A stretch of DNA of 64,000 nt from Pseudogemmatithrix sp031430835 (GTDB lineage: Bacteria > Gemmatimonadota > Gemmatimonadetes > Gemmatimonadales > Gemmatimonadaceae). Shown one piece after another: positions 1 to 7,682 of the stretch (position 1 is its first letter; each line of letters begins with the position of its first letter). The notes beneath the pieces are model-generated. The model worked only from the letters and a program-made list of their open reading frames with translations, had not been told where the DNA came from and did not search any database. The position numbers and the translations under genes were made by a program. Location of the stretch: the NCBI GenBank assembly GCA_031430835.1, contig JANPCH010000052.1, positions 1-64,000 of the forward strand. The letters run 5' to 3'.

Positions 1-510
1 GATGACGCGCGCCGAGAAGTCGGTCACGAGCTGGTCGATCGTGGCGTCGATCTCGAGTTGGAAGGTGCGGCTCACCGCTCGCGTGCCGTCGAAGGAGGGG
101 GCGGCGATCACCGGCACTTTGAAAAGTGCGTCGTAGCCCTCGAGCCAATTGCCGACGAGCGCATCGAGGGCCGGGCGGCGCCCGACTCGGGCCACGAGGT
201 ACGCGTAGTTGTCGAGGACGGACCGGTCGCAGACGACCACATCATACTGCGCGGCGGCGGTGATCTCGTCGGCGATCTGGGTGTGGAGGATCCAGGTCTG
301 CGCGTCGAGGGTGGTCTCCTCGTTGATCGGGAGAGGGCAGCGCCGTGCGACCTCCTTCACGAGTTCCACCGCCATATCGAGGCGCTTGAGCTGGGCCGCG
401 AGCTCGAAGCAGAGGGTGGTCTTGCCGACCCCGTGCGTGCCAACGAAGGCCAGCTTCAAGCGCCGCCGGGCGGCAGGGTCGTGTCTGGTGGGGGCGCTCA
501 GGGAGGGCAT
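1..510 (-). CDS. P-loop ATPase/kinase of the NadR/Ttd14 AAA type, 3' end outside window
   Basis: Reading leftward from an ATG at 510, the frame stays open to the window edge (170 codons seen). A short basic leader is followed by a beta strand and a Walker A loop, GTHGVGKTT, at about residues 24-32. Further on there is a VVCDRSVLDNYAYL segment typical of the AAA_28 (NadR/Ttd14-like) family of small P-loop nucleotide kinases. That family phosphorylates small metabolites or regulates in an ATP-dependent way, but the substrate cannot be told here. The gene diverges from the TonB receptor gene. The ATP-binding fold is well supported; the precise function is not. The stop codon lies beyond position 1, so length and C-terminus are unknown. 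Confidence 0.75.
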   Translation of the reverse strand, partial: MPSLSAPTRHDPAARRRLKLAFVGTHGVGKTTLCFELAAQLKRLDMAVELVKEVARRCPLPINEETTLDAQTWILHTQIADEITAAAQYDVVVCDRSVLDNYAYLVARVGRRPALDALVGNWLEGYDALFKVPVIAAPSFDGTRAVSRTFQLEIDATIDQLVTDFSARVI

Positions 511-648
511 CTTCCGTGAATCTAGGGCCGCGGGCCCCGTGGCGAACCCGCGCGACGCCGAGCAGTATCAAGAGCAGCATCAACAGGTGTCGTGGAGCGG
601 GCGTAAGCGACGTGTGTTTCTCCTATGATCGCCAATAGAGTCCATTTG

Positions 649-2775
649 ATGAGCACCACGGCTTGGAAGACGTTCGTCGCGATCCTCCTGTTCCTGCCGG
701 CGTGCCTGAGGGCACAGGTGGCGACGGACACCGCGCGCACGCGCCTCGACACGGTCGTCGTCACCGCGACGCGCGAAGCGCGCAGTCTCTCCCAAGTGCC
801 TTTCTCGGTGAGTGTCGTCGGGGCCGAACAGTGGTCGAATCGCGCGGGCTATGGGATGGATCAGGCATTGAGTCAGGTGCCCGGCGTCTTCGTGCAATCG
901 CGATTCGGCACACACGACATCCGGCTGACGATCCGTGGCTTTGGCGCGCGCGGGGCGGGGGATCGATCGAATGCCGGGACTTCGCGCGGCGTTCGCATCC
1001 TGCTCGATGGCATCCCCGAGACGGAACCCGATGGTCGCACCGCGTTCGACCAGATCGATCTCGCGACGATCGAACGGATCGAGGTGTTGCGATCGAACGG
1101 CAGCGCGGCGTGGGGGAACGCCGCGGGCGGCATCGTGAGCCTGAGTTCGATGCCCGAGTTCACCCGCAGCTTCTCCGAACTCTCCCAGCAGTCTGGGAGC
1201 TTCGGGCTCTTGCGCACTGTGGCCCGGATGGGAAGTGCGATGGGAGACGCAAAGGGGTGGCTCTCGATGACACGCAGCACTTTCGAAGGGTGGCGCGAGC
1301 ATTCGGATGCTTCGCGGACGCAGCTCATCGGCGGCATCCGCGCCTCCCTCGACGGTGGTGGCGTGGTCGGCGTGCAGCTCGCCGGCGCGAGCAACCTCTT
1401 CCGGATTCCCGGTCCACTCACCCCGGCGGAGTTCGACGCCGACGCGCAGCAGTCCAATCCGATCTACCTCGCCCGTGACGAGCGCCGGTTCAATCGCGTG
1501 ATGCGCCTCGGCTTCACGGTCGATCAGCCGATCGGGGAGTCGCAGGACGTAAGCGCGATGCTCTTCGTGAATCCGAAGTACCTGCAGCGTTCCGAGCGGA
1601 ACACCTTCCGCGACTTCACGCGCTATCACGTCGGTGGCAGCGGTTCGTGGGGCCTGCGGTTCAAGAGCGGCGAGATCGCGCACCGCCTGCGGATCGGCGG
1701 CGACTTCGCCTTCCAGGATGGCTCGATCCAGTTCTACAACCTCGGCCCCGGCGCGACGCGCGGGACGACGCTGCAGCAGAACAAGGGGGAGGGGTCGCAG
1801 AACGCCGGCGCCTTCGTGCAGGACGAGATCGCGCTCAACGACCAGCTCACGCTCGTCGTCGGCGCGCGCTACGACGATCTCGACTACTTCTATCGCGACA
1901 ACATCGACCCGACGCGTAACGCGAGTCGCGGCTTCACACGCCTCTCGCCGCGCGGCGGATTGAGCTGGAGGACGCGGGACGGAACGAGCCTCTATGCGAG
2001 CTACGGATCGGGAGTCGAGATCCCGGCGGGGAACGAGACCGACGCGCCGCCGACGGGCATCCCCGATCCCAGCATCGGCCTCAACCCGCTGCTCGATCCG
2101 ATCCTCTCGAATACGATCGAGGTGGGCACGCGGCGGTACCTCGCACTCGGGAATCGCATTCTCACGGGTCTCTCGATCGACGCCGCGCTCTACCGCGTGA
2201 CGGTGAATGGCGAGCCGATCCCGTACAATGGCGGACGATTCTACCTCACAGCTGGCGACGTGAAGCGTCGCGGTCTCGAGCTCGGAATGGTCGGCAACTT
2301 CGCCGCTGGCGTGACGGCACGGATCGCGGCCACCTACTCGACGAACGTCTACGTGCGATACGTGGTCGATTCGACCTACCTCGGCGCCCCCGGCGCGACC
2401 GCCGTGCTCGACGGGAACAAGGTGGCGGGGTTGCCGCCGCGGGTGCTCAATGCGGCAGTCACTTGGCGGCCTCCGGTGCTTCCGAGACTCTCCCTCGAGT
2501 TCGGTGCGCAGAACACGCGCGAGTATTTCGCTGACGATCGGAACACCGTCGGCGTGCCGGGCTCTACCGTCTATCGCTTCGGAGTGAGCGGCGAACGGAC
2601 CTTCGGTGACGGATTCCTCGTGCGCGCGAACCTCTCGGTCGAGAACCTGACCGCCGAGAAGTACGTGGCGAGTTCGTTCATCAACCCCGACTACGTCGCC
2701 GGTGCACCGGCGGTGTACGAAGCGGGTTTGCCCAGAGCGGTCCTGTTCGGACTGACCTTCCGCCGTGTCCGCTGA
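649..2775 (+). CDS. TonB-dependent outer-membrane receptor
   Basis: About 708 residues. A signal peptide (MSTTAWKTFVAILLFLPACLRA) is followed by a TonB-box-like segment DTVVVTATR and a plug domain (about residues 30-150) carrying RGFGARG and LLDGIPETEPDGR. A long beta-barrel follows and ends in an aromatic-rich strand (AVLFGLTFRRVR). Such receptors import scarce ligands such as siderophores, cobalamin or glycans across the outer membrane, using proton-motive force delivered by TonB/ExbBD. A TonB-type protein is encoded at 35965-36660, with no ExbBD seen here. An in-frame ATG at 625 would add eight residues; 649 is preferred because the signal peptide then has a normal length. Neither start has a convincing Shine-Dalgarno sequence. 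The ligand is unknown; the neighbouring DUF1080 gene hints at carbohydrate uptake. Confidence 0.88.
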   Translation: MSTTAWKTFVAILLFLPACLRAQVATDTARTRLDTVVVTATREARSLSQVPFSVSVVGAEQWSNRAGYGMDQALSQVPGVFVQSRFGTHDIRLTIRGFGARGAGDRSNAGTSRGVRILLDGIPETEPDGRTAFDQIDLATIERIEVLRSNGSAAWGNAAGGIVSLSSMPEFTRSFSELSQQSGSFGLLRTVARMGSAMGDAKGWLSMTRSTFEGWREHSDASRTQLIGGIRASLDGGGVVGVQLAGASNLFRIPGPLTPAEFDADAQQSNPIYLARDERRFNRVMRLGFTVDQPIGESQDVSAMLFVNPKYLQRSERNTFRDFTRYHVGGSGSWGLRFKSGEIAHRLRIGGDFAFQDGSIQFYNLGPGATRGTTLQQNKGEGSQNAGAFVQDEIALNDQLTLVVGARYDDLDYFYRDNIDPTRNASRGFTRLSPRGGLSWRTRDGTSLYASYGSGVEIPAGNETDAPPTGIPDPSIGLNPLLDPILSNTIEVGTRRYLALGNRILTGLSIDAALYRVTVNGEPIPYNGGRFYLTAGDVKRRGLELGMVGNFAAGVTARIAATYSTNVYVRYVVDSTYLGAPGATAVLDGNKVAGLPPRVLNAAVTWRPPVLPRLSLEFGAQNTREYFADDRNTVGVPGSTVYRFGVSGERTFGDGFLVRANLSVENLTAEKYVASSFINPDYVAGAPAVYEAGLPRAVLFGLTFRRVR

Positions 2776-2785
2776 CCTCCTGACC

Positions 2786-3547
2786 ATGCGCGCATTCCCG
2801 GGACTCCTCGCCGTCGCACTGACTGCTGCGACGCTCGCGGCGCAGGCCCCGGTGGGCGGATGGCCGCAGCACTCGCCCGAGCGACCGATGGCGCCGGTGC
2901 AGACGCCGCCGCCGCAGGAACTCCCCATCGCACCCCCGCGCGGCGCGACGATCCTCTTCGATGGGAAGGACCTCTCGCAGTGGCAGGCGTCCGACGGCAC
3001 GCCGGCGAAGTGGCGCCTCACCGGTGACGGAGCGATGGAGGTGGTCGCGCGCACCGGGGACATCCGGACGCGGCAGGGGTTCGGCGACGTGCGCCTGCAC
3101 GTCGAGTGGGCGACGCCATCGCCGGCGAAGGGGGTGAGCCAGAATCGCGGGAACAGCGGCGTGTACCTGATGGTGACGTACGAGGTGCAAGTCCTCGACT
3201 CGTACCAGAGCAGGACCTATGCCGATGGTCAGGCCGCGGCGATCTATGGACAGTTCCCGCCGCGCGTGAACGTCAGTCGCCCACCCGGCGAGTGGCAGAG
3301 CTTCGACATCGAGTTCCGCCGTCCTCGGTTCGACGCCGGTGGGAACTTGGTGAGCCCAGCGCGGATGACCGTACGGCACAACGGTGTGGTCGTGCACGAC
3401 GACGTTGCGCTCGAGGGGCCGACCTCGCACTTCAGTCGGCCGCCCTATCGGGCCCACGCCGACGCGCTGCCCGTTCTCCTGCAGGACCACGGCGATCCGG
3501 TGCGCTACCGGAACATCTGGGTCGTGCCTCTCGACTCGCCGCGCTAG
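2786..3547 (+). CDS. Secreted DUF1080 (3-keto-disaccharide hydrolase-like) protein
   Basis: About 253 residues with an N-terminal signal peptide (MRAFPGLLAVALTAATLAAQ). The rest is a LamG/concanavalin-like beta-sandwich with the DUF1080 hallmarks ILFDGKDLSQWQ, NSGVYLM and YEVQVLDSYQ. Members of this family occur in secreted or periplasmic glycan-degrading systems, and some hydrolyse 3-keto-glycosides. It follows the TonB receptor directly: a GTG at 2765 would overlap the receptor stop, while the ATG at 2786 lies 11 nt past it and gives a cleaner signal peptide. Co-transcription with the receptor is likely, which suggests uptake and processing of one ligand (inference). Its stop codon shares the palindrome CTAG (3544-3547) with the convergent ABC transporter gene. 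Confidence 0.8.
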   Translation: MRAFPGLLAVALTAATLAAQAPVGGWPQHSPERPMAPVQTPPPQELPIAPPRGATILFDGKDLSQWQASDGTPAKWRLTGDGAMEVVARTGDIRTRQGFGDVRLHVEWATPSPAKGVSQNRGNSGVYLMVTYEVQVLDSYQSRTYADGQAAAIYGQFPPRVNVSRPPGEWQSFDIEFRRPRFDAGGNLVSPARMTVRHNGVVVHDDVALEGPTSHFSRPPYRAHADALPVLLQDHGDPVRYRNIWVVPLDSPR

Positions 3548-5364
3548 CGGTACCCAGCCGCCTGTAGCTCGAAGAGCCGCGCGTAGCGACCACCGGCCGC
3601 CAGCAGTTCCTCGTGGGTGCCAAGTTCCTTCACGTGCCCGTCGTCGATCACCGCGATCCGGTCGGCGATGCGCACCGTCGAGAAGCGGTGCGAGATCACG
3701 ATCCCGATCCGGCCCTTCAGCATCGCCTTCAGTTCGGCGAACACCGCCGCTTCCGCCTCGGGGTCGAGTGAGGAGGTCGGCTCGTCGAGGATCCAGATGT
3801 CGGCGTCGCGATACATGATCCGCGCGAGGGCGAGGCGCTGCCATTCGCCGCCGGAGAGGTCGTGGCCACCCTCGAAGAGCCGCCCGGTGCGGGCATCGAG
3901 TCCGGCCGGAAGCTTCTTCAGCAGAGCGTCCGCACGTGAATCGCGAAGGGCCTTGAGCACCTTCACGTCGGACGCCGTCGCGTTGGGCCGGCCGATCAGG
4001 ACGTTGTCGCGGACCGTGAGCTCGTACATCGCGAAGTCCTGGAAGAGCACGCCGATCCGCGTGCGTAGCGCCTCGGGCGCGACATCGCGGAGGTCCACGC
4101 CCCCGATCCGCACGCTCCCCTTCTCGGGATCGTAGAAGCGGAGCAGCAGTTTCACGAACGTGCTCTTTCCCGCGCCATTCTCGCCAACGAGGGCGACCAG
4201 TTCCCCCGCCTTCACCTGCAACGAGAGTCCCGCGACTGCCGGGCCACTGCCACCCGGATAGGTGAAGGTCACATCGTCGAACTCGATCCCCGCGTCGAGC
4301 CGCTCGGGAAGGTCCTTCGGCGCCACCGGTGTTGGGACCAGCGGCTCGATCGAGAGGAAGGAGAAGTAGTCGTCGAGAAAGGTCGTGTGCTGATCGACCG
4401 CGACGAAGGTGCTCGAGATCGTGCCCAGCGTTCCCGAGACGGAGGTGAAGGCGCCGATCACGAGCACGATCCCGCCCGGGTCGATCGTGCCCGCGATCCC
4501 CTTCGCCGCGACGAAGGCGTAGGCGAGGGCGAGGCTGGTGCCGGTCACGAGCCCGGTGATGAACGAGGTGGTCGCGCCCCTCTTGTACATCTCGGCGCGC
4601 TTCTCAAGGAGTTCCTCTGAGAGCCGTCGGTGACGCGCCATCAGGTGCTCGGCGAGCACATAGGCGCGGATCTCCTTCGTCCCCTTCGCCTCGACCAGGA
4701 GGTTGCCGAGGTACTCGCGTTCCCGCTCCTCCGGCGTCTCCTTGTAGAAGTACTCGTACATCCGCGTCGTGTTGCTGCGATCGAGCAGCAGCGAGATGAA
4801 GGACGCCACGAGGGAGAGGACCACGAGCGCCCAGTGCAGGCTCGCAAGCAGCGTCGCCATCAGGAGGATCGAGATGACATTGCCGCTCAAGCCAAGGACC
4901 GACCAGGTGAGGTCGCCCGGGCGCCACGAGACGTCGCGCTTGGCGCGGGCGAGTCGGTCGTGCCAATCGGAGTTGTCGAAGTGGCCCAAGTCCACGCGCG
5001 AGGCCTGCGCGAGGAGGCGGCGCTCGGCTTCGAGCTGAACACGCCTGACGAAGAGGTCGCGGCCGTAGCCCATGAAGGCGCTGATCGCCCGCTGGGTGCC
5101 GGTCACCGCCCAGAGCGCGACCACGTACGGGAGGAGGTCCTTGAAGGTGAAGCCACGCGTGCTCGCCTCGGAGATACGGTTCACGAGTTCAGCGCCGAGC
5201 CAGACGACGACCGGCATCGTCGTCGCACTCAACATCCCGAGCAGGGAGTAGCGGATCAGCGCCTTGGGCGAGGCGCTCCAGGCGAGGGAAAGGCCTTGGC
5301 GGAGGTTGCGGGAGACGCGACGGGCGCGGGACCCCGCCAACGCGGGCGCTGTCGCTTCGGTCAC
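3544..5364 (-). CDS. ABC exporter, fused permease and ATPase (half transporter)
   Basis: 606 residues. The N-terminal type-IV exporter transmembrane domain (about residues 35-330) has several hydrophobic helices. The C-terminal nucleotide-binding domain (about 355-600) has Walker A GENGAGKST near residue 393, signature LSGGEWQRLALAR near 502, Walker B IWILDEPTSSLD near 522 and the H-loop SHRF. It should work as a homodimer or with a partner half transporter, moving lipids, peptides or drugs outward; substrate unknown. The gene sits immediately downstream of the DUF1304 gene with a 4-nt ATGA overlap (5361-5364), so the two are translationally coupled. Its stop codon shares CTAG with the convergent DUF1080 gene. 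Confidence 0.9.
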   Translation of the reverse strand: MTEATAPALAGSRARRVSRNLRQGLSLAWSASPKALIRYSLLGMLSATTMPVVVWLGAELVNRISEASTRGFTFKDLLPYVVALWAVTGTQRAISAFMGYGRDLFVRRVQLEAERRLLAQASRVDLGHFDNSDWHDRLARAKRDVSWRPGDLTWSVLGLSGNVISILLMATLLASLHWALVVLSLVASFISLLLDRSNTTRMYEYFYKETPEEREREYLGNLLVEAKGTKEIRAYVLAEHLMARHRRLSEELLEKRAEMYKRGATTSFITGLVTGTSLALAYAFVAAKGIAGTIDPGGIVLVIGAFTSVSGTLGTISSTFVAVDQHTTFLDDYFSFLSIEPLVPTPVAPKDLPERLDAGIEFDDVTFTYPGGSGPAVAGLSLQVKAGELVALVGENGAGKSTFVKLLLRFYDPEKGSVRIGGVDLRDVAPEALRTRIGVLFQDFAMYELTVRDNVLIGRPNATASDVKVLKALRDSRADALLKKLPAGLDARTGRLFEGGHDLSGGEWQRLALARIMYRDADIWILDEPTSSLDPEAEAAVFAELKAMLKGRIGIVISHRFSTVRIADRIAVIDDGHVKELGTHEELLAAGGRYARLFELQAAGYR

Positions 5365-5717
5365 GAGAGGAGCAGGGCTCCGAGCGCGAGCGCAGCCGGC
5401 ACTCCCTGCGTCACCAGGATCGTCCGCTTCACCGTGATGCCACCGTACACTCCAGCCACGATCACGCAGGCAAGGAAGAAGGTCAGCACATCGTCACGCC
5501 CGGCAATGAGCCCCCAGATGAGTCCGGCGGCAAGGAATCCGTTGTAAAGGCCCTGGTTCGCCGCGAGCGTCGCTGACTTCTTCGAGAACGCTGGGTCGAG
5601 CCGGAAGATCCGCCGCCCGACCGGATGGTCCCATAGGAACATCTCGAGCACGAGGAACGCGACGTGCAGCGCGGCGACAAGGCCGGTGAGGGCGAGGGCG
5701 ATCGGACGCAACGGCAT
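5361..5717 (-). CDS. DUF1304 small membrane protein
   Basis: 118 residues with four predicted membrane helices: an N-terminal helix, two central ones and a C-terminal helix. Family hallmarks include LEMFLWDHPVGRRIF, an ANQGLYNGFLAAGL segment and a GGITVKRTILVTQGVPAALAL tail. The length is normal for DUF1304. The biochemical role of the family is unknown. Its stop overlaps the ABC exporter start by 4 nt, so the pair form an operon. It is divergently arranged with the DUF5706 gene, sharing the roughly 95-bp region 5718-5811 as promoter space. Confidence 0.85.
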   Translation of the reverse strand: MPLRPIALALTGLVAALHVAFLVLEMFLWDHPVGRRIFRLDPAFSKKSATLAANQGLYNGFLAAGLIWGLIAGRDDVLTFFLACVIVAGVYGGITVKRTILVTQGVPAALALGALLLS

Positions 5718-5811
5718 TGAGAGGGGACCGGATGGGGGCTCGGGGACGATAGCACTCGGGCGCGCCGCGGGGCCAGCGCCCGGGCCACGTCCGTGCCATC
5801 TTCATCTCCCG

Positions 5812-6471
5812 ATGACCGATCCCTTCCTCCCTCCAGACCCCCCGGAAGAGAAGGACGCGAGACGCCGCGAGAAGGAGGCGCGTCGCGCCGACTCCGAGCG
5901 CGGGCCCCTCGACCCCACGCTTCGCTACCGCGTCCTGCAGAACTCGGTCGAGATGGCGCAGGACCTGATCGAACTCGCCGATCGCAAGGCACGATTCGCC
6001 CTCGTGATCATCAGCGTGCTGAATGCGGTCGCGCTCGTGCTCGTGATCCGCGGGGGCGAGGCGCTGTTGCCGCGCACCGGGACTTGGGGCACGATCGTGC
6101 AGGCCGAGCTCGGCGTCTATGCGATCGTGACCGTGTACTACATCTGGCAGGCGGTCGAGACGCTCCGTCCCCGCGGCGCCAGTGCCACGGGGACGGAACG
6201 GCTGCCATCCGTGATCGTGCCAGGGGAGTCGATGCGTGTCCTCTTCCACGAGGATGTGGTGCAGCGCGATCGCGCCACGTATCGGCGGCTCTGGGAAGAA
6301 CTGCGGATGGACAACCTCACGACCGAGCTCTCGGACCAACTCCACACCCTCTCGATGATCAACCACTCCAAGTATGCCGCGCTCGCCAGGCTCTACCGCG
6401 GCGTGGGCCTGATGACCGCAATGATCTTCGTCGCCCTCACCACCATCGCCTCGTGGCATCTCCTCCGATGA
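5812..6471 (+). CDS. DUF5706/Pycsar-effector-like membrane protein
   Basis: About 219 residues. A charged N-terminal region is followed by an amphipathic segment (NSVEMAQDLIELADRKARF), two closely spaced membrane helices (around residues 64-80 and 97-115), a cytosolic stretch rich in charged residues, and a final helix near the C-terminus (about 195-217). This layout, especially a helix starting right after an ADRKARF-type motif and a terminal HSKYAALARLYRGVG segment, resembles DUF5706. That family includes the transmembrane effectors of Pycsar cyclic-pyrimidine anti-phage systems. No uridylate or cytidylate cyclase is adjacent, so a defence role is unproven. The ATG at 5812 was chosen; in-frame starts further upstream would read through the divergent promoter region. 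Its stop overlaps the next gene (ATGA). Confidence 0.55.
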   Translation: MTDPFLPPDPPEEKDARRREKEARRADSERGPLDPTLRYRVLQNSVEMAQDLIELADRKARFALVIISVLNAVALVLVIRGGEALLPRTGTWGTIVQAELGVYAIVTVYYIWQAVETLRPRGASATGTERLPSVIVPGESMRVLFHEDVVQRDRATYRRLWEELRMDNLTTELSDQLHTLSMINHSKYAALARLYRGVGLMTAMIFVALTTIASWHLLR

Positions 6472-7679
6472 TCCCTCTCTGTATCCGTCAGACCCTCCTA
6501 ACGCTCGCCGTCGTCACGCCGCTCGCGGCCCAGGCCCCGCGGCAGACGGAGGCCGACGCCTACACGCGGTACGAACTCCTTGCGCCCGGCTCGGCGAAGT
6601 TCCGGATCGTCTATGAGGTCACGGCGACCACGGCGGGAGCGACCCACTACTTCAATCCGATCCGGCTAGGCAGTGTCGCCACCGACGAATCCGTCTTCGA
6701 CCGCGCAAGCGGCAAGGCACTGCCGTTCGAAGAGGTCGGAGCGGCCGCGGCGCGCTCGGGAGGCGTGCGGGTGAACGACAGCACGCAACGCTACATCCGC
6801 GTCACGCTCGCGCGGCCCGTTCCAGCGAACGAAGGCGAGCAGCGGGTCCTGATCATTAAGACCTATGAGGATGCTGCCAGCTATTTCACCCGCGGTGACA
6901 CGATCGTCTTCACGCGCTCCCTCGGGATCAAGCGCAACGCGATCGTCCTTCCCGCCGGCTACGAACTCCTCTCGTCGAACTTCCCCTCGCAGGTGCTTCA
7001 ACAGGAAGATGGGCGGATCGCGACCAGCTTCTGGAACCCGTCACCCGGCGAGGCGCCGGTGACGCTCCGCGCGATCCCGCGCCGCACTGGCCCGGTGGCG
7101 AGCGCGCGTTCGAGTGTCGCGGCGCGGCTCGGCGAACGCGCGCATCAGGATCGGGAGATCGTCTACTTCCTTCTACAGCCCGAGACGCACTCGTTCGATC
7201 TCTATCACGACTACACCGAGTTGCGCGTCGGCACGAGCACCTATCTCAACGTCGTGCGGGCGGGGAGCACCGTGTCGAAGCCAAGTGCGCGCAACCTCGA
7301 CACGGGAGAGGAACTGCGCTGGGAGGTGTTGAAGGGCGAGTCGATCACGCGCGCCAAGCTCGACGTCCCCGACGTCACGCCAGCGACCGAAGTCGTCGTC
7401 TTTCGCTTCCCACCTGTTCCCGCCGGCGGCTCGACCCGGCTCCGGATGTCGGAGACCTACACCGACAGCGTGCGCTACCGGCTCACCGGGGACGAGCTCG
7501 TCTGGGACCGCGGCTTCGGTCGCCCCGCCAACAGCGTCGTGCTCCCGCTCGGCTGGATGCTCACCAATAGCTCGATCCCCGCGGCGGTGAGCACGCGCCC
7601 CGATGGGCGCGTGCAACTCGACTTCATCAACCCGCGCCCCGACGAGATCCAGGTCCTGATCACGGCACGACGCCGGTAG
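6468..7679 (+). CDS. Secreted beta-rich protein made of two tandem homologous halves
   Basis: 403 residues. A signal peptide (MIPLCIRQTLLTLAVVTPLAAQ) is followed by two repeats of roughly 190-200 residues. The match is clearest between residues about 143-206 (GDTIVFTRSLG, RNAIVLPAGYELLSSNFP, DGRIATSFWNPSP) and 341-403 (GDELVWDRGFG, ANSVVLPLGWMLTNSSIP, DGRVQLDFINPRP). A weaker match precedes each block (NPIRLGSVATDES versus NVVRAGSTVSKPS). I do not recognise the family. The start ATG overlaps the DUF5706 stop by 4 nt, so the two are translationally coupled. Location should be periplasm or outer surface. Confidence 0.75.
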   Translation: MIPLCIRQTLLTLAVVTPLAAQAPRQTEADAYTRYELLAPGSAKFRIVYEVTATTAGATHYFNPIRLGSVATDESVFDRASGKALPFEEVGAAAARSGGVRVNDSTQRYIRVTLARPVPANEGEQRVLIIKTYEDAASYFTRGDTIVFTRSLGIKRNAIVLPAGYELLSSNFPSQVLQQEDGRIATSFWNPSPGEAPVTLRAIPRRTGPVASARSSVAARLGERAHQDREIVYFLLQPETHSFDLYHDYTELRVGTSTYLNVVRAGSTVSKPSARNLDTGEELRWEVLKGESITRAKLDVPDVTPATEVVVFRFPPVPAGGSTRLRMSETYTDSVRYRLTGDELVWDRGFGRPANSVVLPLGWMLTNSSIPAAVSTRPDGRVQLDFINPRPDEIQVLITARRR

Positions 7680-7682
7680 TCG

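Noticed and set aside
580..3063. Long open frame of more than 800 codons on the minus strand, opposite the TonB receptor gene
   Set aside because: Arg/His/Glu-rich with no domain; it is the antisense shadow of a high-GC gene. The same applies to long frames opposite the BNR gene (9072-11165), the M28 gene (13595-15766) and the DUF5916 gene (51974-54661).
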